A stretch of DNA of 64,000 bases from JBEBSD01 sp040394475 (GTDB taxonomy: Bacteria > Bacteroidota > Bacteroidia > Cytophagales > Spirosomataceae), in assembly GCA_040394475.1 (NCBI GenBank), contig JBEBSD010000021.1:1-64000 (forward strand). The letters run 5' to 3'. Within the stretch, counting starts at the first letter, position 1, and the number at the start of each line of letters is the position of its first letter. Shown here one piece after another: positions 43,586 through 51,852 of the stretch. The translations under genes and the position numbers were made by a program. The notes under the pieces were generated by a model. The model saw only the letters and a program-made list of their open reading frames with translations. It ran no database searches and had not been told where the DNA came from.

Positions 43586-43607
43586 GGTTCTGATCGTTTT
43601 TCAGTTC

Positions 43608-43641
43608 TATAACGAATCTGAGTTTCGTTATATTATGTTTG
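43608..43641 (+). promoter_or_regulatory. Inverted repeat next to a -7 box
   Basis: The arms TATAACGAA (43608-43616) and TTCGTTATA (43624-43632) are perfect 9-bp complements. TATGTTTG (43634-43641) matches TAnnTTTG directly after the repeat. Together they resemble an operator-promoter pair, but no gene starts downstream on this strand; a small RNA is possible. Confidence 0.3.
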
Positions 43642-43944
43642 CAAAATAAGAGGATATCACCTCAAAAAGCAAACCCTTTTCAAAACATCTTGCGGGCAAC
43701 AGTTTCCCCAATACTGGTTTTCTCGTCACAATCGATTGAAAATAAACCAACTATCGACACATGCCGGTTAAAAAACAGTGCAACATTTTAATACATTTTT
43801 AACCTCACCGCCCTGCTGTCGGAGTGTTTCTCCCTGGCGGCCTGCCCAAAATTGTAGTAAAACCCATGAGCACTCCACGCAATTTGTAGAAATTATTCGA
43901 AAAAATTCCATTTCAAGCCCGAATCCATCAGGCAAATCCGTTTG

Positions 43945-44298
43945 TCAGCGCGTGATAATTCTACTAATTTCCGTAAAGCTGATCGGTTTATCGAGGAAGA
44001 AGTCTGCCCCGTTTCTCAGGGCTTCCTCTTTGATGTTGGTCATTGCGCTCATCATCAGGATGCGGGTCTGTCTCGCCATCCCTTTGATGATGGCCAGCGC
44101 ATTGATCCCTTTCCCGTCGGGGAGGTTATTATCCAGGATCACCCATTCGGGCTCCATTTCCTTTACGAAGGAAAGCCCGTCTTTCAGGTTTTTAGCGATC
44201 GTAATACTATCTGTACGCTCCGCGAGTATCCTGCGTCTTATATAATTCCGCATCAGGATCCCTAACTCTTCTTCATCTTCGATAATAACTATTCTCAT
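43945..44298 (-). CDS. Single-domain response regulator (CheY-like)
   Basis: The 117-residue protein is a receiver domain alone. The acidic pocket is in IIEDEEELG (residues 5-13), the phospho-acceptor is D56 in VILDNNLPDG, and the conserved lysine is K104 in FLDKPIS. With no output domain it acts through protein partners. It is read leftward, with a short ORF overlapping its 5' end by 26 bp. The nearest kinase genes start at 44.8 kb. Confidence 0.92.
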   Translation of the reverse strand: MRIVIIEDEEELGILMRNYIRRRILAERTDSITIAKNLKDGLSFVKEMEPEWVILDNNLPDGKGINALAIIKGMARQTRILMMSAMTNIKEEALRNGADFFLDKPISFTEISRIITR

Positions 44299-44470
44299 TG
44301 GGGTTATCAGGATAATTACCTGTTCTTATAAAATAATCTTGCCAGGTATTTCGTACTACATATACATCATCTGGCAATCGGGCTGTGGTATGCAATTCCA
44401 CATTGTGTAGAAACCAGTGCGCGTAACAGGTGAGTAACGTAATTATCCACATAGTAATAAATACAACCAC
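44273..44470 (-). CDS. Possible small membrane protein
   Basis: The 65-residue frame has one hydrophobic helix (VVFITMWIITLLTCYAHWF, about residues 2-20) followed by a polar tail. Its 3' end overlaps the response-regulator start by 26 bp, which could couple translation. I know no homologue, and such a short overlapping frame can arise by chance. Confidence 0.25.
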   Translation of the reverse strand: MVVFITMWIITLLTCYAHWFLHNVELHTTARLPDDVYVVRNTWQDYFIRTGNYPDNPNENSYYRR

Positions 44471-44505
44471 TATTGGGCGTCTTTGTTTAACTTAAAAATC
44501 AGACT

Positions 44506-44763
44506 ATGATCAACAACAAAGTTTTTTGGGGAATAGTAACCGCTGCCGCTGCAGGAGCAGTAATAGGACTTTTATTTGCACCCGATGAAGGGGCAAGAAC
44601 CCGCAAAAAAATCAGGAAATCAGCCGATGACTGGTCACATGAAGCACTGGATTCCATTGAATCCAGCAAACGAAAACTCGTAGATGCCGCTAAAAAGATA
44701 AAGCAAACCGCCAATCATATAACCGACGAAGCCAAACAAAAACTTGACGACGTGAAGTCGTGA
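44506..44763 (+). CDS. YtxH-domain protein
   Basis: The 85-residue protein has an N-terminal hydrophobic segment with a Gly/Ala-rich pattern (FWGIVTAAAAGAVIGLLFAPDEG) and the YtxH-typical RTRKKIRKSADDW. An amphipathic Lys/Asp-rich helix runs to the C-terminus. YtxH proteins are stress-linked in Firmicutes and common in Bacteroidota, with no known biochemical function. It is a single gene with its own terminator at 44783-44816, and converges on the histidine kinase. Confidence 0.88.
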   Translation: MINNKVFWGIVTAAAAGAVIGLLFAPDEGARTRKKIRKSADDWSHEALDSIESSKRKLVDAAKKIKQTANHITDEAKQKLDDVKS

Positions 44764-44782
44764 TCACTACGGAGTCCTAACG

Positions 44783-44816
44783 AAGAGGCTGTCTTTAGGG
44801 GCAGCCTCTTTTTTTT
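44783..44816 (+). terminator. Terminator after the YtxH gene
   Basis: The 9-bp arms AAGAGGCTG (44783-44791) and CAGCCTCTT (44802-44810) are perfect, with a 10-nt loop and an eight-T tract. The stem resembles the one at 60030-60066. It may also serve the convergent kinase gene. Confidence 0.85.
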
Positions 44817-44822
44817 GCGTGC

Positions 44823-46238
44823 TTACCCCGTTACACCCGAATCTTCTTCCGGGAAATAGACTGTAAAAGAAGCCCCCAGGTCCTGGATCCCCCTGGCCAC
44901 AATATAGCCATTGTGGTTGGAAACGACCCGGCGGCAAATCGCAAGTCCGATACCCGTACCATCGAATTGCTCCCTGCCATGCAGCCGCTGAAACACACCG
45001 AATATCTTTTCAGCATAGTCATTACTAAACCCGATCCCGTTATCGGTAAACATCAGTGCATGAAAATTGAGTGACCGGTGGGCAGGCATACAATTTTCGA
45101 TTTCGGCTCCCTTTACCAGCTGATACGACACCCCGATAGCCGGAGGCACCCCGGGCTTGCTGTATTTCAGCGAGTTCCCGATCAGGTTCTGAAAAAGCTG
45201 GATCATTTGCGAAGGGAAGGCCCTGATCCGCGGCAAGTCATCGTTCGTGATCACCGCATTTTTTTCCCGTATAATCAAGGAGAGGTTGCTGATTGCTTCT
45301 TTCAACACACGGTTAAGCGCTACTTCCTGTTTGTCGGTCGCGGTTAACACCAGCTGCGAAAACGCCAGCAAGTCCAGAATCAGCTGCTGCATACGCTCTG
45401 CCGAGCCGCTCACTTTCTCCAGAAGCACCCGGACCTCCGGGCTCACCTGGCCGGAATGGCGCGTCATAATCCGATCCGTAAAACTCCTTATTTTTCGCAG
45501 CGGCTCCTGCAGGTCATGCGAAGCACTGTAGGCAAACTGCTCCAGTTCGCTATTGGACCGGTTCAGGTTCTCTATTTTATTTTCCAGCTCTACCCGGTAC
45601 TTTTTATTGCGCAATAATTCCCGGTCCAACAGGAAAAACGTACCGGCCATAAAACCGATCGCAACCAGCATGAACAACCAGTTATACCGGAAAATCTGTG
45701 ATTTATAATTGTCCCGGCTCTGCATGCGACTTTCCATCAGGCGTGTGGTCACCAGGTTCATTTCCCCGATGATCGCCTGAACCTGCTTAATCGCCTCGAC
45801 AGCGGGCCGCCGGGCATTCCTTCCCGTATACGCCGAACCATCCTGTAGCCGGTACATCTCAAAGATCCTTTTCCGGAGTTCCCGGGTAAAATGTTCCTGC
45901 GGGTCATTGGACGTCACGAGCGCGCCCAGTTCGTCGAGCAGCGCCGGCAATCCCTGCAGAGCCTCCTGCGCCTCCTTGCGGCTTTGCGGTGTATTCGCCA
46001 GCGTCAGGTAATTGACCTCATGCAGCCTGGCCGACAGTTTCGTGAGCGTTACCATCACCTTCTGAATATTATCCACCCGGTCGGAATAATAGATTAATTC
46101 CAGGTTCACTTTATGGTAACTCAGCGAGAGCCCGATGATCAAAAAGAGGGAAACTAAAAACAACAGCCGGATTAAGGTCGTAATCTGTTGCCCGTCAATC
46201 GAAAACTTCGGTCTTCTGTACAGTTTAAAATCTATCAT
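44823..46238 (-). CDS. Sensor histidine kinase, membrane-bound
   Basis: The 471-residue kinase has two membrane segments (LIRLLFLVSLFLIIGLSLSY near residue 24 and LFMLVAIGFMAGTFFLL near 189) around a helical sensor region of about 140 residues. The sensor resembles a CHASE3-type domain. The dimerisation/phosphoacceptor domain has SASHDLQEPLRK with H241, then the ATPase N, G1 and G2 boxes (NLIGNSLKYSKP, DNGIGF and GTGIGLAI). It is not next to a full response regulator; the single-domain regulator at 43.9 kb or the NtrC-type activator at 47.9 kb are candidate partners. Confidence 0.9.
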   Translation of the reverse strand: MIDFKLYRRPKFSIDGQQITTLIRLLFLVSLFLIIGLSLSYHKVNLELIYYSDRVDNIQKVMVTLTKLSARLHEVNYLTLANTPQSRKEAQEALQGLPALLDELGALVTSNDPQEHFTRELRKRIFEMYRLQDGSAYTGRNARRPAVEAIKQVQAIIGEMNLVTTRLMESRMQSRDNYKSQIFRYNWLFMLVAIGFMAGTFFLLDRELLRNKKYRVELENKIENLNRSNSELEQFAYSASHDLQEPLRKIRSFTDRIMTRHSGQVSPEVRVLLEKVSGSAERMQQLILDLLAFSQLVLTATDKQEVALNRVLKEAISNLSLIIREKNAVITNDDLPRIRAFPSQMIQLFQNLIGNSLKYSKPGVPPAIGVSYQLVKGAEIENCMPAHRSLNFHALMFTDNGIGFSNDYAEKIFGVFQRLHGREQFDGTGIGLAICRRVVSNHNGYIVARGIQDLGASFTVYFPEEDSGVTG

Positions 46239-46384
46239 CGTCGGGAAGAAACCTGCGTTATTCGGTTCATAATTATAGAATGTAGAAACTTTTACTCATA
46301 TTTGAAAAACAAAAAATCACTTTACGAAATGACAAAATCTTTGCCACAATATAAAATCGTTTAAGATTTAAGTGACCCGTTGCC

Positions 46385-47833
46385 ATGCAAAGACAAACAC
46401 AGGTACATAAACAAACACTTAAGTACTCTCCGTTGCAGATCCAGATGCTGAACCTGCTTCACCTCACCACCATGGAGCTGGAACAACGCATCAAAGAGGA
46501 AATGGAGGAAAATCCTGTGCTGGAGGAAGGCAAAGAAGAGAGTACACCCGAAGAAACGGCCGAATACGAAGACCCGGGCGAAACGGTCGGGACGGGAGGA
46601 GAAGAAGCTCCCGCAGTGCAGGATTATTACGATTGGGACGAGTTTCGCGACGACGATATTCCGGACTATAAAACGAAAGTAAACAATTACTCGCCCGATG
46701 ATGAGCTTTACACCCGGCCGATTGTCGAGACCATCTCCTTCCGGGACGAGTTAAAAGAACAGATCAACTTCCTGCAGCTGGATGAGCGGCAACAATTTAT
46801 CGCCAGTTTTATTCTCGATTCCCTGGATGAAGACGGTTTCCTGAGACGGGATTGCGACGTCATTGCCGATGACATCTCTTTTGCCAACAGCCTGTTTATC
46901 GAAACCGCGGAAGTGGAAGCGATGCTCAAACTGATTCAGCGCCTCGACCCGCCCGGTATTGCCGCAAGGGATTTGAAAGAATGCCTTTTGCTGCAGCTCG
47001 ACCGGCTGGAAGAGCACGACCCATACCAGCCCCTGGCACGAAAGATCCTGAGCAGCCTTTTCGAGGAATTGGGAAATCGCAACTACGATAAAATAAAAAG
47101 GGTTCTCGACATTGAAGACGACGCCCTGAAAGGCGCCCTTCAGGTGATTACCTCCCTGAATCCCAAGCCTGCTTCGGGACTTCGCAACGATTCGGTGATC
47201 AATGAAAACATCAAACCCGATTTCCTGCTGCGGTATATCAACGACGGAGAAATCGAAGTGGAGCTTGCCTGGGGAAACAGTCCGCCTTTGCGCCTGAACA
47301 GTGCGCTGACCCAAATGGCGCATACCAAGAAGGACAAAGCCACCAACCAGTTCCTGAAAAATAAAATCAATTCGGCAAAATGGTTTATTGATGCCATCAA
47401 ACAACGTGAAACCACGATGCTGAATACAGTGAAGGCTATTATCAAATTGCAATACGAGTACTTTCAGACGGGCAATGTCAAATTGCTGAGGCCCATGATC
47501 CTGAAAGACGTAGCCGACCTGATCGGAATGGACATCTCTACCATTTCGAGGGTAACCACCAATAAATACGTGCAAACCCCTTTCGGGATCGTACTGCTGA
47601 AAGACCTGTTCACCGAAGGGGTAGCCAACGATATGGGTGTGGAGGTTTCCAACCGGGCCATCCAGGAGGCAATCCGGGAAATCATCGAGCAGGAAGACAA
47701 GCGCCATCCACTAAACGATCAGCAGATTACGGCATTGTTAGCCGAAAAAGATTACAATGTTGCCCGGAGAACAGTTGCCAAATACCGTGAACAAATGGGA
47801 TTGCCTACCGCGAGGCTAAGGGTAATGCTCTGA
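46385..47833 (+). CDS. rpoN: RNA polymerase sigma-54 factor
   Basis: The 482-residue sigma-54 has the Gln/Leu-rich activator-interacting region I (QTLKYSPLQIQMLNLLHLTT), an acidic region II, a core-binding and DNA-binding region and the signature RpoN box ARRTVAKYRE at about residues 460-469. Sigma-54 promoters need an AAA+ activator, which the next gene supplies. ATG 46385 is the only start that keeps region I intact. It begins a four-gene co-directional block (rpoN, NtrC-type activator, two kinases). Confidence 0.95.
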   Translation: MQRQTQVHKQTLKYSPLQIQMLNLLHLTTMELEQRIKEEMEENPVLEEGKEESTPEETAEYEDPGETVGTGGEEAPAVQDYYDWDEFRDDDIPDYKTKVNNYSPDDELYTRPIVETISFRDELKEQINFLQLDERQQFIASFILDSLDEDGFLRRDCDVIADDISFANSLFIETAEVEAMLKLIQRLDPPGIAARDLKECLLLQLDRLEEHDPYQPLARKILSSLFEELGNRNYDKIKRVLDIEDDALKGALQVITSLNPKPASGLRNDSVINENIKPDFLLRYINDGEIEVELAWGNSPPLRLNSALTQMAHTKKDKATNQFLKNKINSAKWFIDAIKQRETTMLNTVKAIIKLQYEYFQTGNVKLLRPMILKDVADLIGMDISTISRVTTNKYVQTPFGIVLLKDLFTEGVANDMGVEVSNRAIQEAIREIIEQEDKRHPLNDQQITALLAEKDYNVARRTVAKYREQMGLPTARLRVML

Positions 47834-47918
47834 CGGACAACCCCCTTTTTTCAAAACGATTTTCCCGGCATAGCTTAACCCCCGACCATTCATTTCTAAA
47901 ACCATTGCCAGCTCCCCT

Positions 47919-49376
47919 ATGAAAAAAATATTGGTTATTGACGATGAGGCGGATATCTGCCTGCTGCTGAAACGCTTTCTGACGAAGAGTGACTTCCTGG
48001 TTGAAACGGCGCAGTCGGGAAGAAAAGGCTTACAACTGCTGGAAGAATTCAACCCCGATCTGGTGATGACGGATTTCCGGTTAGGAGATTATACGGGAAC
48101 CGATCTGCTGGTGACGATCAAATCCCGTCTGCCCCACCTGCCGGTCGTGATTATTACCGGTTATTCCGATATCAAAGATGCCGTCAATGTCATGAAACTG
48201 GGGGCCTATGATTATATTACCAAGCCGCTTTTCCCGGATGAAATACTGGTGACGGTCAAAAAAGCCCTCGCCGATCCGTCCCAGAATGGCAGGGCCAACC
48301 TCGCAGCCGTTGACGTAACCACAGATTCCGCCCCGGAAAAGGACCGTCCTAAATCAGCCAACCGTCCGCCTTTAAAATTCAAACCTGGTTACGTGATGGG
48401 CACGGGGGTAAAAGCCCAGCAGCTCTATCACCAGATCGATCTGGTTGCGCCCACCAATTACAGCGTCATTATCTACGGCGAGAGCGGCTCTGGAAAAGAA
48501 GCCATCGCCCTTGAAATCCATAACCGCTCCAACCGCCACGGCCAGGCCTTCGTAGCCATGGACTGCGGGGCTATCTCCAAGGAACTGGCCGGCAGTGAGT
48601 TGTTCGGACATGAAAAGGGATCTTTTACGGGAGCGCTGCAAACCAAAATAGGGCATTTCGAAATGGCCAACGGCGGCACCTTATTTTTGGATGAGGTGGC
48701 CAATCTGTCGTATGAAATACAGATTGCCCTCCTCCGGGTGGTACAGGAAAGACGCATGCGCCGGATTGGGAGCAACAAAGAAATTGAACTGGATGTGCGG
48801 ATTATCGTGGCCAGTAACGAAAAACTGCACGACGATTCCAAAAAGAAAAGATTCCGGGAAGATTTGTACTACCGGTTCAACGAATTTACGATTGAGGTTC
48901 CTCCCCTGAGAGAACGCAAGGATGATCTGATGTTGTTTTCACAGTCCTTTCTGGATGAAACCAACCTGGAATTGAATAAAAATGTCAAAGGATTTTCCCG
49001 GGAAGTCATCAATGATTTTATGAATTATGGCTGGCCCGGAAATTTAAGGGAATTAAAGAATGTCATCAAGCGGGCCACCCTGTTAACAGACGGCGACTAT
49101 ATTGAGGAAAAGGCGCTGCCCTTTGAGATTGCCAACTATCCCAAGCTGGCGTCGCTCGAAAGCCCGGGTGAAGAAGCCTCTTTTTCAGCCGTCAGTACCA
49201 CCTTACCGGAGGCAGACGATACCCCGAATTTAAAACTGGCCGTAAACGAAGCAGAATACGACATGATCATGAAAGTATTACGGCAAGTCAATTTCAATAA
49301 AAGCAAGGCGGCGCGGCTGCTTAACATCGATCGTAAAACCTTGTACAATAAAATGAAGCAGCTCGACATGCAATAG
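47919..49376 (+). CDS. NtrC-family sigma-54-dependent response regulator
   Basis: The 485-residue activator has a receiver domain (D52 in VMTDFRLGD; K102 in YITKPLFP), an AAA+ ATPase (Walker A GESGSGKE at 187-194, the sigma-54 contact loop GSFTGA at 234-239 instead of the usual GAFTGA, Walker B LFLDEV at 255-260) and a Fis-type helix-turn-helix (NKSKAARLLNIDRKTLYNKM) at the C-terminus. Phosphorylation would let it open sigma-54 promoters. It follows rpoN by 85 bp and precedes a histidine kinase by 29 bp. Confidence 0.95.
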   Translation: MKKILVIDDEADICLLLKRFLTKSDFLVETAQSGRKGLQLLEEFNPDLVMTDFRLGDYTGTDLLVTIKSRLPHLPVVIITGYSDIKDAVNVMKLGAYDYITKPLFPDEILVTVKKALADPSQNGRANLAAVDVTTDSAPEKDRPKSANRPPLKFKPGYVMGTGVKAQQLYHQIDLVAPTNYSVIIYGESGSGKEAIALEIHNRSNRHGQAFVAMDCGAISKELAGSELFGHEKGSFTGALQTKIGHFEMANGGTLFLDEVANLSYEIQIALLRVVQERRMRRIGSNKEIELDVRIIVASNEKLHDDSKKKRFREDLYYRFNEFTIEVPPLRERKDDLMLFSQSFLDETNLELNKNVKGFSREVINDFMNYGWPGNLRELKNVIKRATLLTDGDYIEEKALPFEIANYPKLASLESPGEEASFSAVSTTLPEADDTPNLKLAVNEAEYDMIMKVLRQVNFNKSKAARLLNIDRKTLYNKMKQLDMQ

Positions 49377-49405
49377 GGAAATGGTATCCACCAACATTTT
49401 ACCTT

Positions 49406-50401
49406 ATGAATCCACCGTATGAACAATTATTGAACGCTGCCGCCTGCGGATTGCTGGTCGTGCAAAAGAATGAGGCCGGGGCCACGATTTGTCTGGCAGG
49501 CAACGCCGCCGCCGAACAACTTCTGGGACAGTCTTCTCTGGCGGGCAAATCGTGGAGCGACCTCACCGGCACGATCGGGCTGCCCTTGTTTCAGGAGGAA
49601 ATCGTGAGCCTTCCCAATGCCTCGGTCTGCCGGGTCATCAAACGGGATCTGAGTCCGACCGAACAACTGTATACCCTGCTGGATATTTCTGCCGAACGAC
49701 GCAGCAAAAAGGAGCTGGAGGAGTTTTCGTACATCGCCTCGCACGATCTTCAGGAGCCGCTGCGGAAAATCAGTTCATTCGGGGAGCGCATTGATCGTAA
49801 CCGGGCGACCCTTACTCCCGAAACGGCCCTGTACCTGTCGAGGATGCTCAATGCTACCCAACGGATGCAGAGCATGCTGAACGGACTGCTCCTGTATTCC
49901 CGGATTACGCACATCGATGAAGTGTTTGTGCCGGTAAATCTCAAGACGATCGTCAACGACGCCTTCAACAAAGAACTCAACAGCTACGGACTGCTGCCGG
50001 TTCGGTTCACGGTGGACGAACTGCCTGAAATTGAAGGCATCCCGCAGTACCTCTTACTCCTTTTCGAGCAATTGTTTTCCAATTCCCTGAAGTTCGTCCG
50101 GAAAGCGACTACCCCGGAAATAACGGTCACCAGCGACATTCAGCTCCCCAACCGGCAGTTGATTTTGAGAGTGCAGGACAATGGAATAGGTTTCGAAAGT
50201 GAAAATGCCGAACGTATTTTCTCTTTATTTCACCGCCTGCACGGGAGATCCGAATTTGAAGGCGCGGGTATCGGGCTCGCATTGTGCCGTAAAATTGTTG
50301 AAAAACATTCGGGTACGATCACCGCGCACGGCATCCCGGAAAAAGGGACCCTGTTCCGGATTACCTTACCCTTGTCACAACCCGTTCTCCCGAAACCCTG
50401 A
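49406..50401 (+). CDS. Soluble sensor histidine kinase
   Basis: The 331-residue kinase lacks membrane segments. Its N-terminus (residues 1-90) is PAS-like (NAAACGLLVVQKNEAGA). The phosphoacceptor is H113 in IASHDLQEPLRK, followed by the ATPase domain with N-box FSNSLKFVRK, DNGIGFESENA and GAGIGLALCRK. It is the likely sensor partner of the NtrC-type activator that ends 29 bp upstream. The third kinase follows at 50410. Confidence 0.9.
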   Translation: MNPPYEQLLNAAACGLLVVQKNEAGATICLAGNAAAEQLLGQSSLAGKSWSDLTGTIGLPLFQEEIVSLPNASVCRVIKRDLSPTEQLYTLLDISAERRSKKELEEFSYIASHDLQEPLRKISSFGERIDRNRATLTPETALYLSRMLNATQRMQSMLNGLLLYSRITHIDEVFVPVNLKTIVNDAFNKELNSYGLLPVRFTVDELPEIEGIPQYLLLLFEQLFSNSLKFVRKATTPEITVTSDIQLPNRQLILRVQDNGIGFESENAERIFSLFHRLHGRSEFEGAGIGLALCRKIVEKHSGTITAHGIPEKGTLFRITLPLSQPVLPKP

Positions 50402-50409
50402 GCCCACCT

Positions 50410-51840
50410 ATGTCCGGCAAATTACTACGCGTGCTGTATGTTGATGATGACGAGGATGATTTTCTGTTAACGGAAGCCTGTTTCAAGGAAATCCCGGATT
50501 TGAACTATCACCTGGTATGGTGCTCCACCTACCAGGAAGCGCTTAATGAACTGCAAAAAAAGGCGCACGATCTGTACCTGTTCGATTTCTTTTTGGGAAA
50601 ACATACCGGCATCGACCTGATGAAGGAAGCATTTGCCCTGCAATGCGAAGGGCCGATGATCCTGCTTACCGGAAGGGGAGATGAAAAAACGGCGATTGAA
50701 ACCCTGCGGATGGGCGCCACTGATTACTTAATTAAAAGTGAATTGACCGCTTCCACCCTGCAGCGCAGTATCCGGTATTCGGTGGAACGTACAGCGTTCA
50801 CCAAGGCCATTCAGCAAAGTGAACGACGGTATCGTAAAATCTTTGAAGAGTCGGGCGACATGCTTTTTATTACGGACGCCCAGGGCAATATCCTCGATTT
50901 TAATCCTGCGACGCTCACCCTTTCCGGCTATAACACCTCCCAACTGCTGGAAGCTTCTATCCTCTCGTTTATAGGCACTCCTACTATTCGCCAGATCTGG
51001 GACACCTTGCTCCGGAAACAGGAACTCGAAAATCAGGAAATCATACTGATCACCAGCAATGGCAATAAACGCACGTGTATTTTTTCGGCCATCGTAGAGA
51101 GCGATGAAAACCAGCAGTACGTCCAGTGCCGGATAAGCGACATTACTTCCCGCAAGCAACTGGAACGGGAGCGCCTGTTTTCCGAAAAAATGGCCGTATC
51201 CGGAAGGCTCATCCGGATGCTGGCCCACGAAGTCCGCAACCCGCTGACCAATATCACGCTTTCCGCAGAACAGCTCGAATCGGAATTTGAAGACAATGAA
51301 CTGGCATTTTACACCCAGATTATCAAACGCAACTGTCACCGGATCAACGAACTCATCACACAGCTGCTGCAATCGTCGCGTCCGGGCGAAGTCAACCTGG
51401 TTCCCGGCAGTATGGAGCAGGTCCTTGAGGAAGCCCTGCAGACTGCAAATGACCGGATTCAGTTGAAGAAAATTAAGGTGATCAAAACGTACAGACCGGA
51501 TATCCCGGTAGTGGCCCTGGATCAGACTTCGCTGCAGCTCGCCTTCCTGAACCTGATCAATAATGCCATCGAAGCGGTGCAGGAAGCTACCGGGGAACTG
51601 CTCATCACGCTTCAGCATCAGGCAGGGGAAGTTAAAGTCGGGATCAGTGACAATGGCAGCGGGATCAGTGAAGAAATGATGAACCACATTTTCGAACCGT
51701 ATTTCACCGGAAAAAAAGCGGGGATGGGAATCGGGCTCGCCACCGCGCTCAGCATCGTCCACTCTCACGGCGGCCGGATCGACGTGCAGTCGGAGGAAGG
51801 CGCCGGCTCCACCTTCCTCCTGAGTTTTCCCACGCTTTAA
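50410..51840 (+). CDS. REC-PAS histidine kinase
   Basis: The 476-residue soluble protein has an N-terminal receiver domain (DDDEDD acidic pocket, D59 in LYLFDFFLG, K109 in YLIKSEL), a PAS domain (about 135-240, FITDAQGNILDFNPATL), a phosphoacceptor helix with H273 in AHEVRNPLTNI, and an ATPase domain ending in GIGLATALSIVHSHGG. The receiver at the front suggests it takes a phosphoryl signal from another kinase and passes it on after PAS sensing. It is 8 bp after the upstream kinase, in the same transcript. Confidence 0.9.
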   Translation: MSGKLLRVLYVDDDEDDFLLTEACFKEIPDLNYHLVWCSTYQEALNELQKKAHDLYLFDFFLGKHTGIDLMKEAFALQCEGPMILLTGRGDEKTAIETLRMGATDYLIKSELTASTLQRSIRYSVERTAFTKAIQQSERRYRKIFEESGDMLFITDAQGNILDFNPATLTLSGYNTSQLLEASILSFIGTPTIRQIWDTLLRKQELENQEIILITSNGNKRTCIFSAIVESDENQQYVQCRISDITSRKQLERERLFSEKMAVSGRLIRMLAHEVRNPLTNITLSAEQLESEFEDNELAFYTQIIKRNCHRINELITQLLQSSRPGEVNLVPGSMEQVLEEALQTANDRIQLKKIKVIKTYRPDIPVVALDQTSLQLAFLNLINNAIEAVQEATGELLITLQHQAGEVKVGISDNGSGISEEMMNHIFEPYFTGKKAGMGIGLATALSIVHSHGGRIDVQSEEGAGSTFLLSFPTL

Positions 51841-51852
51841 ACAACCGGCCTG

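Larger units (their letters stand above)
43258..43944. other. Intergenic region with several palindromes and a tRNA-like remnant
   Basis: These 687 bp contain no convincing ORF. From left to right: G9 and C7 runs enclosing a 77-nt segment with a T-loop sequence, a 22-bp palindrome, a 9-bp inverted repeat, a TATGTTTG box, and a GAGGATATCACCTC stem at about 43651-43664. Each is listed or discussed separately. The right half, 43700-43944, holds the 3' side of the response-regulator gene and nothing else I can support. Confidence 0.6.

Noticed and set aside
43778..44265. Plus-strand open frames over the response regulator
   Set aside because: They are shadows of the receiver-domain gene on the minus strand.
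46239..46384. Sigma-54-type or TAnnTTTG promoter before rpoN
   Set aside because: No sequence in this gap matches either consensus.
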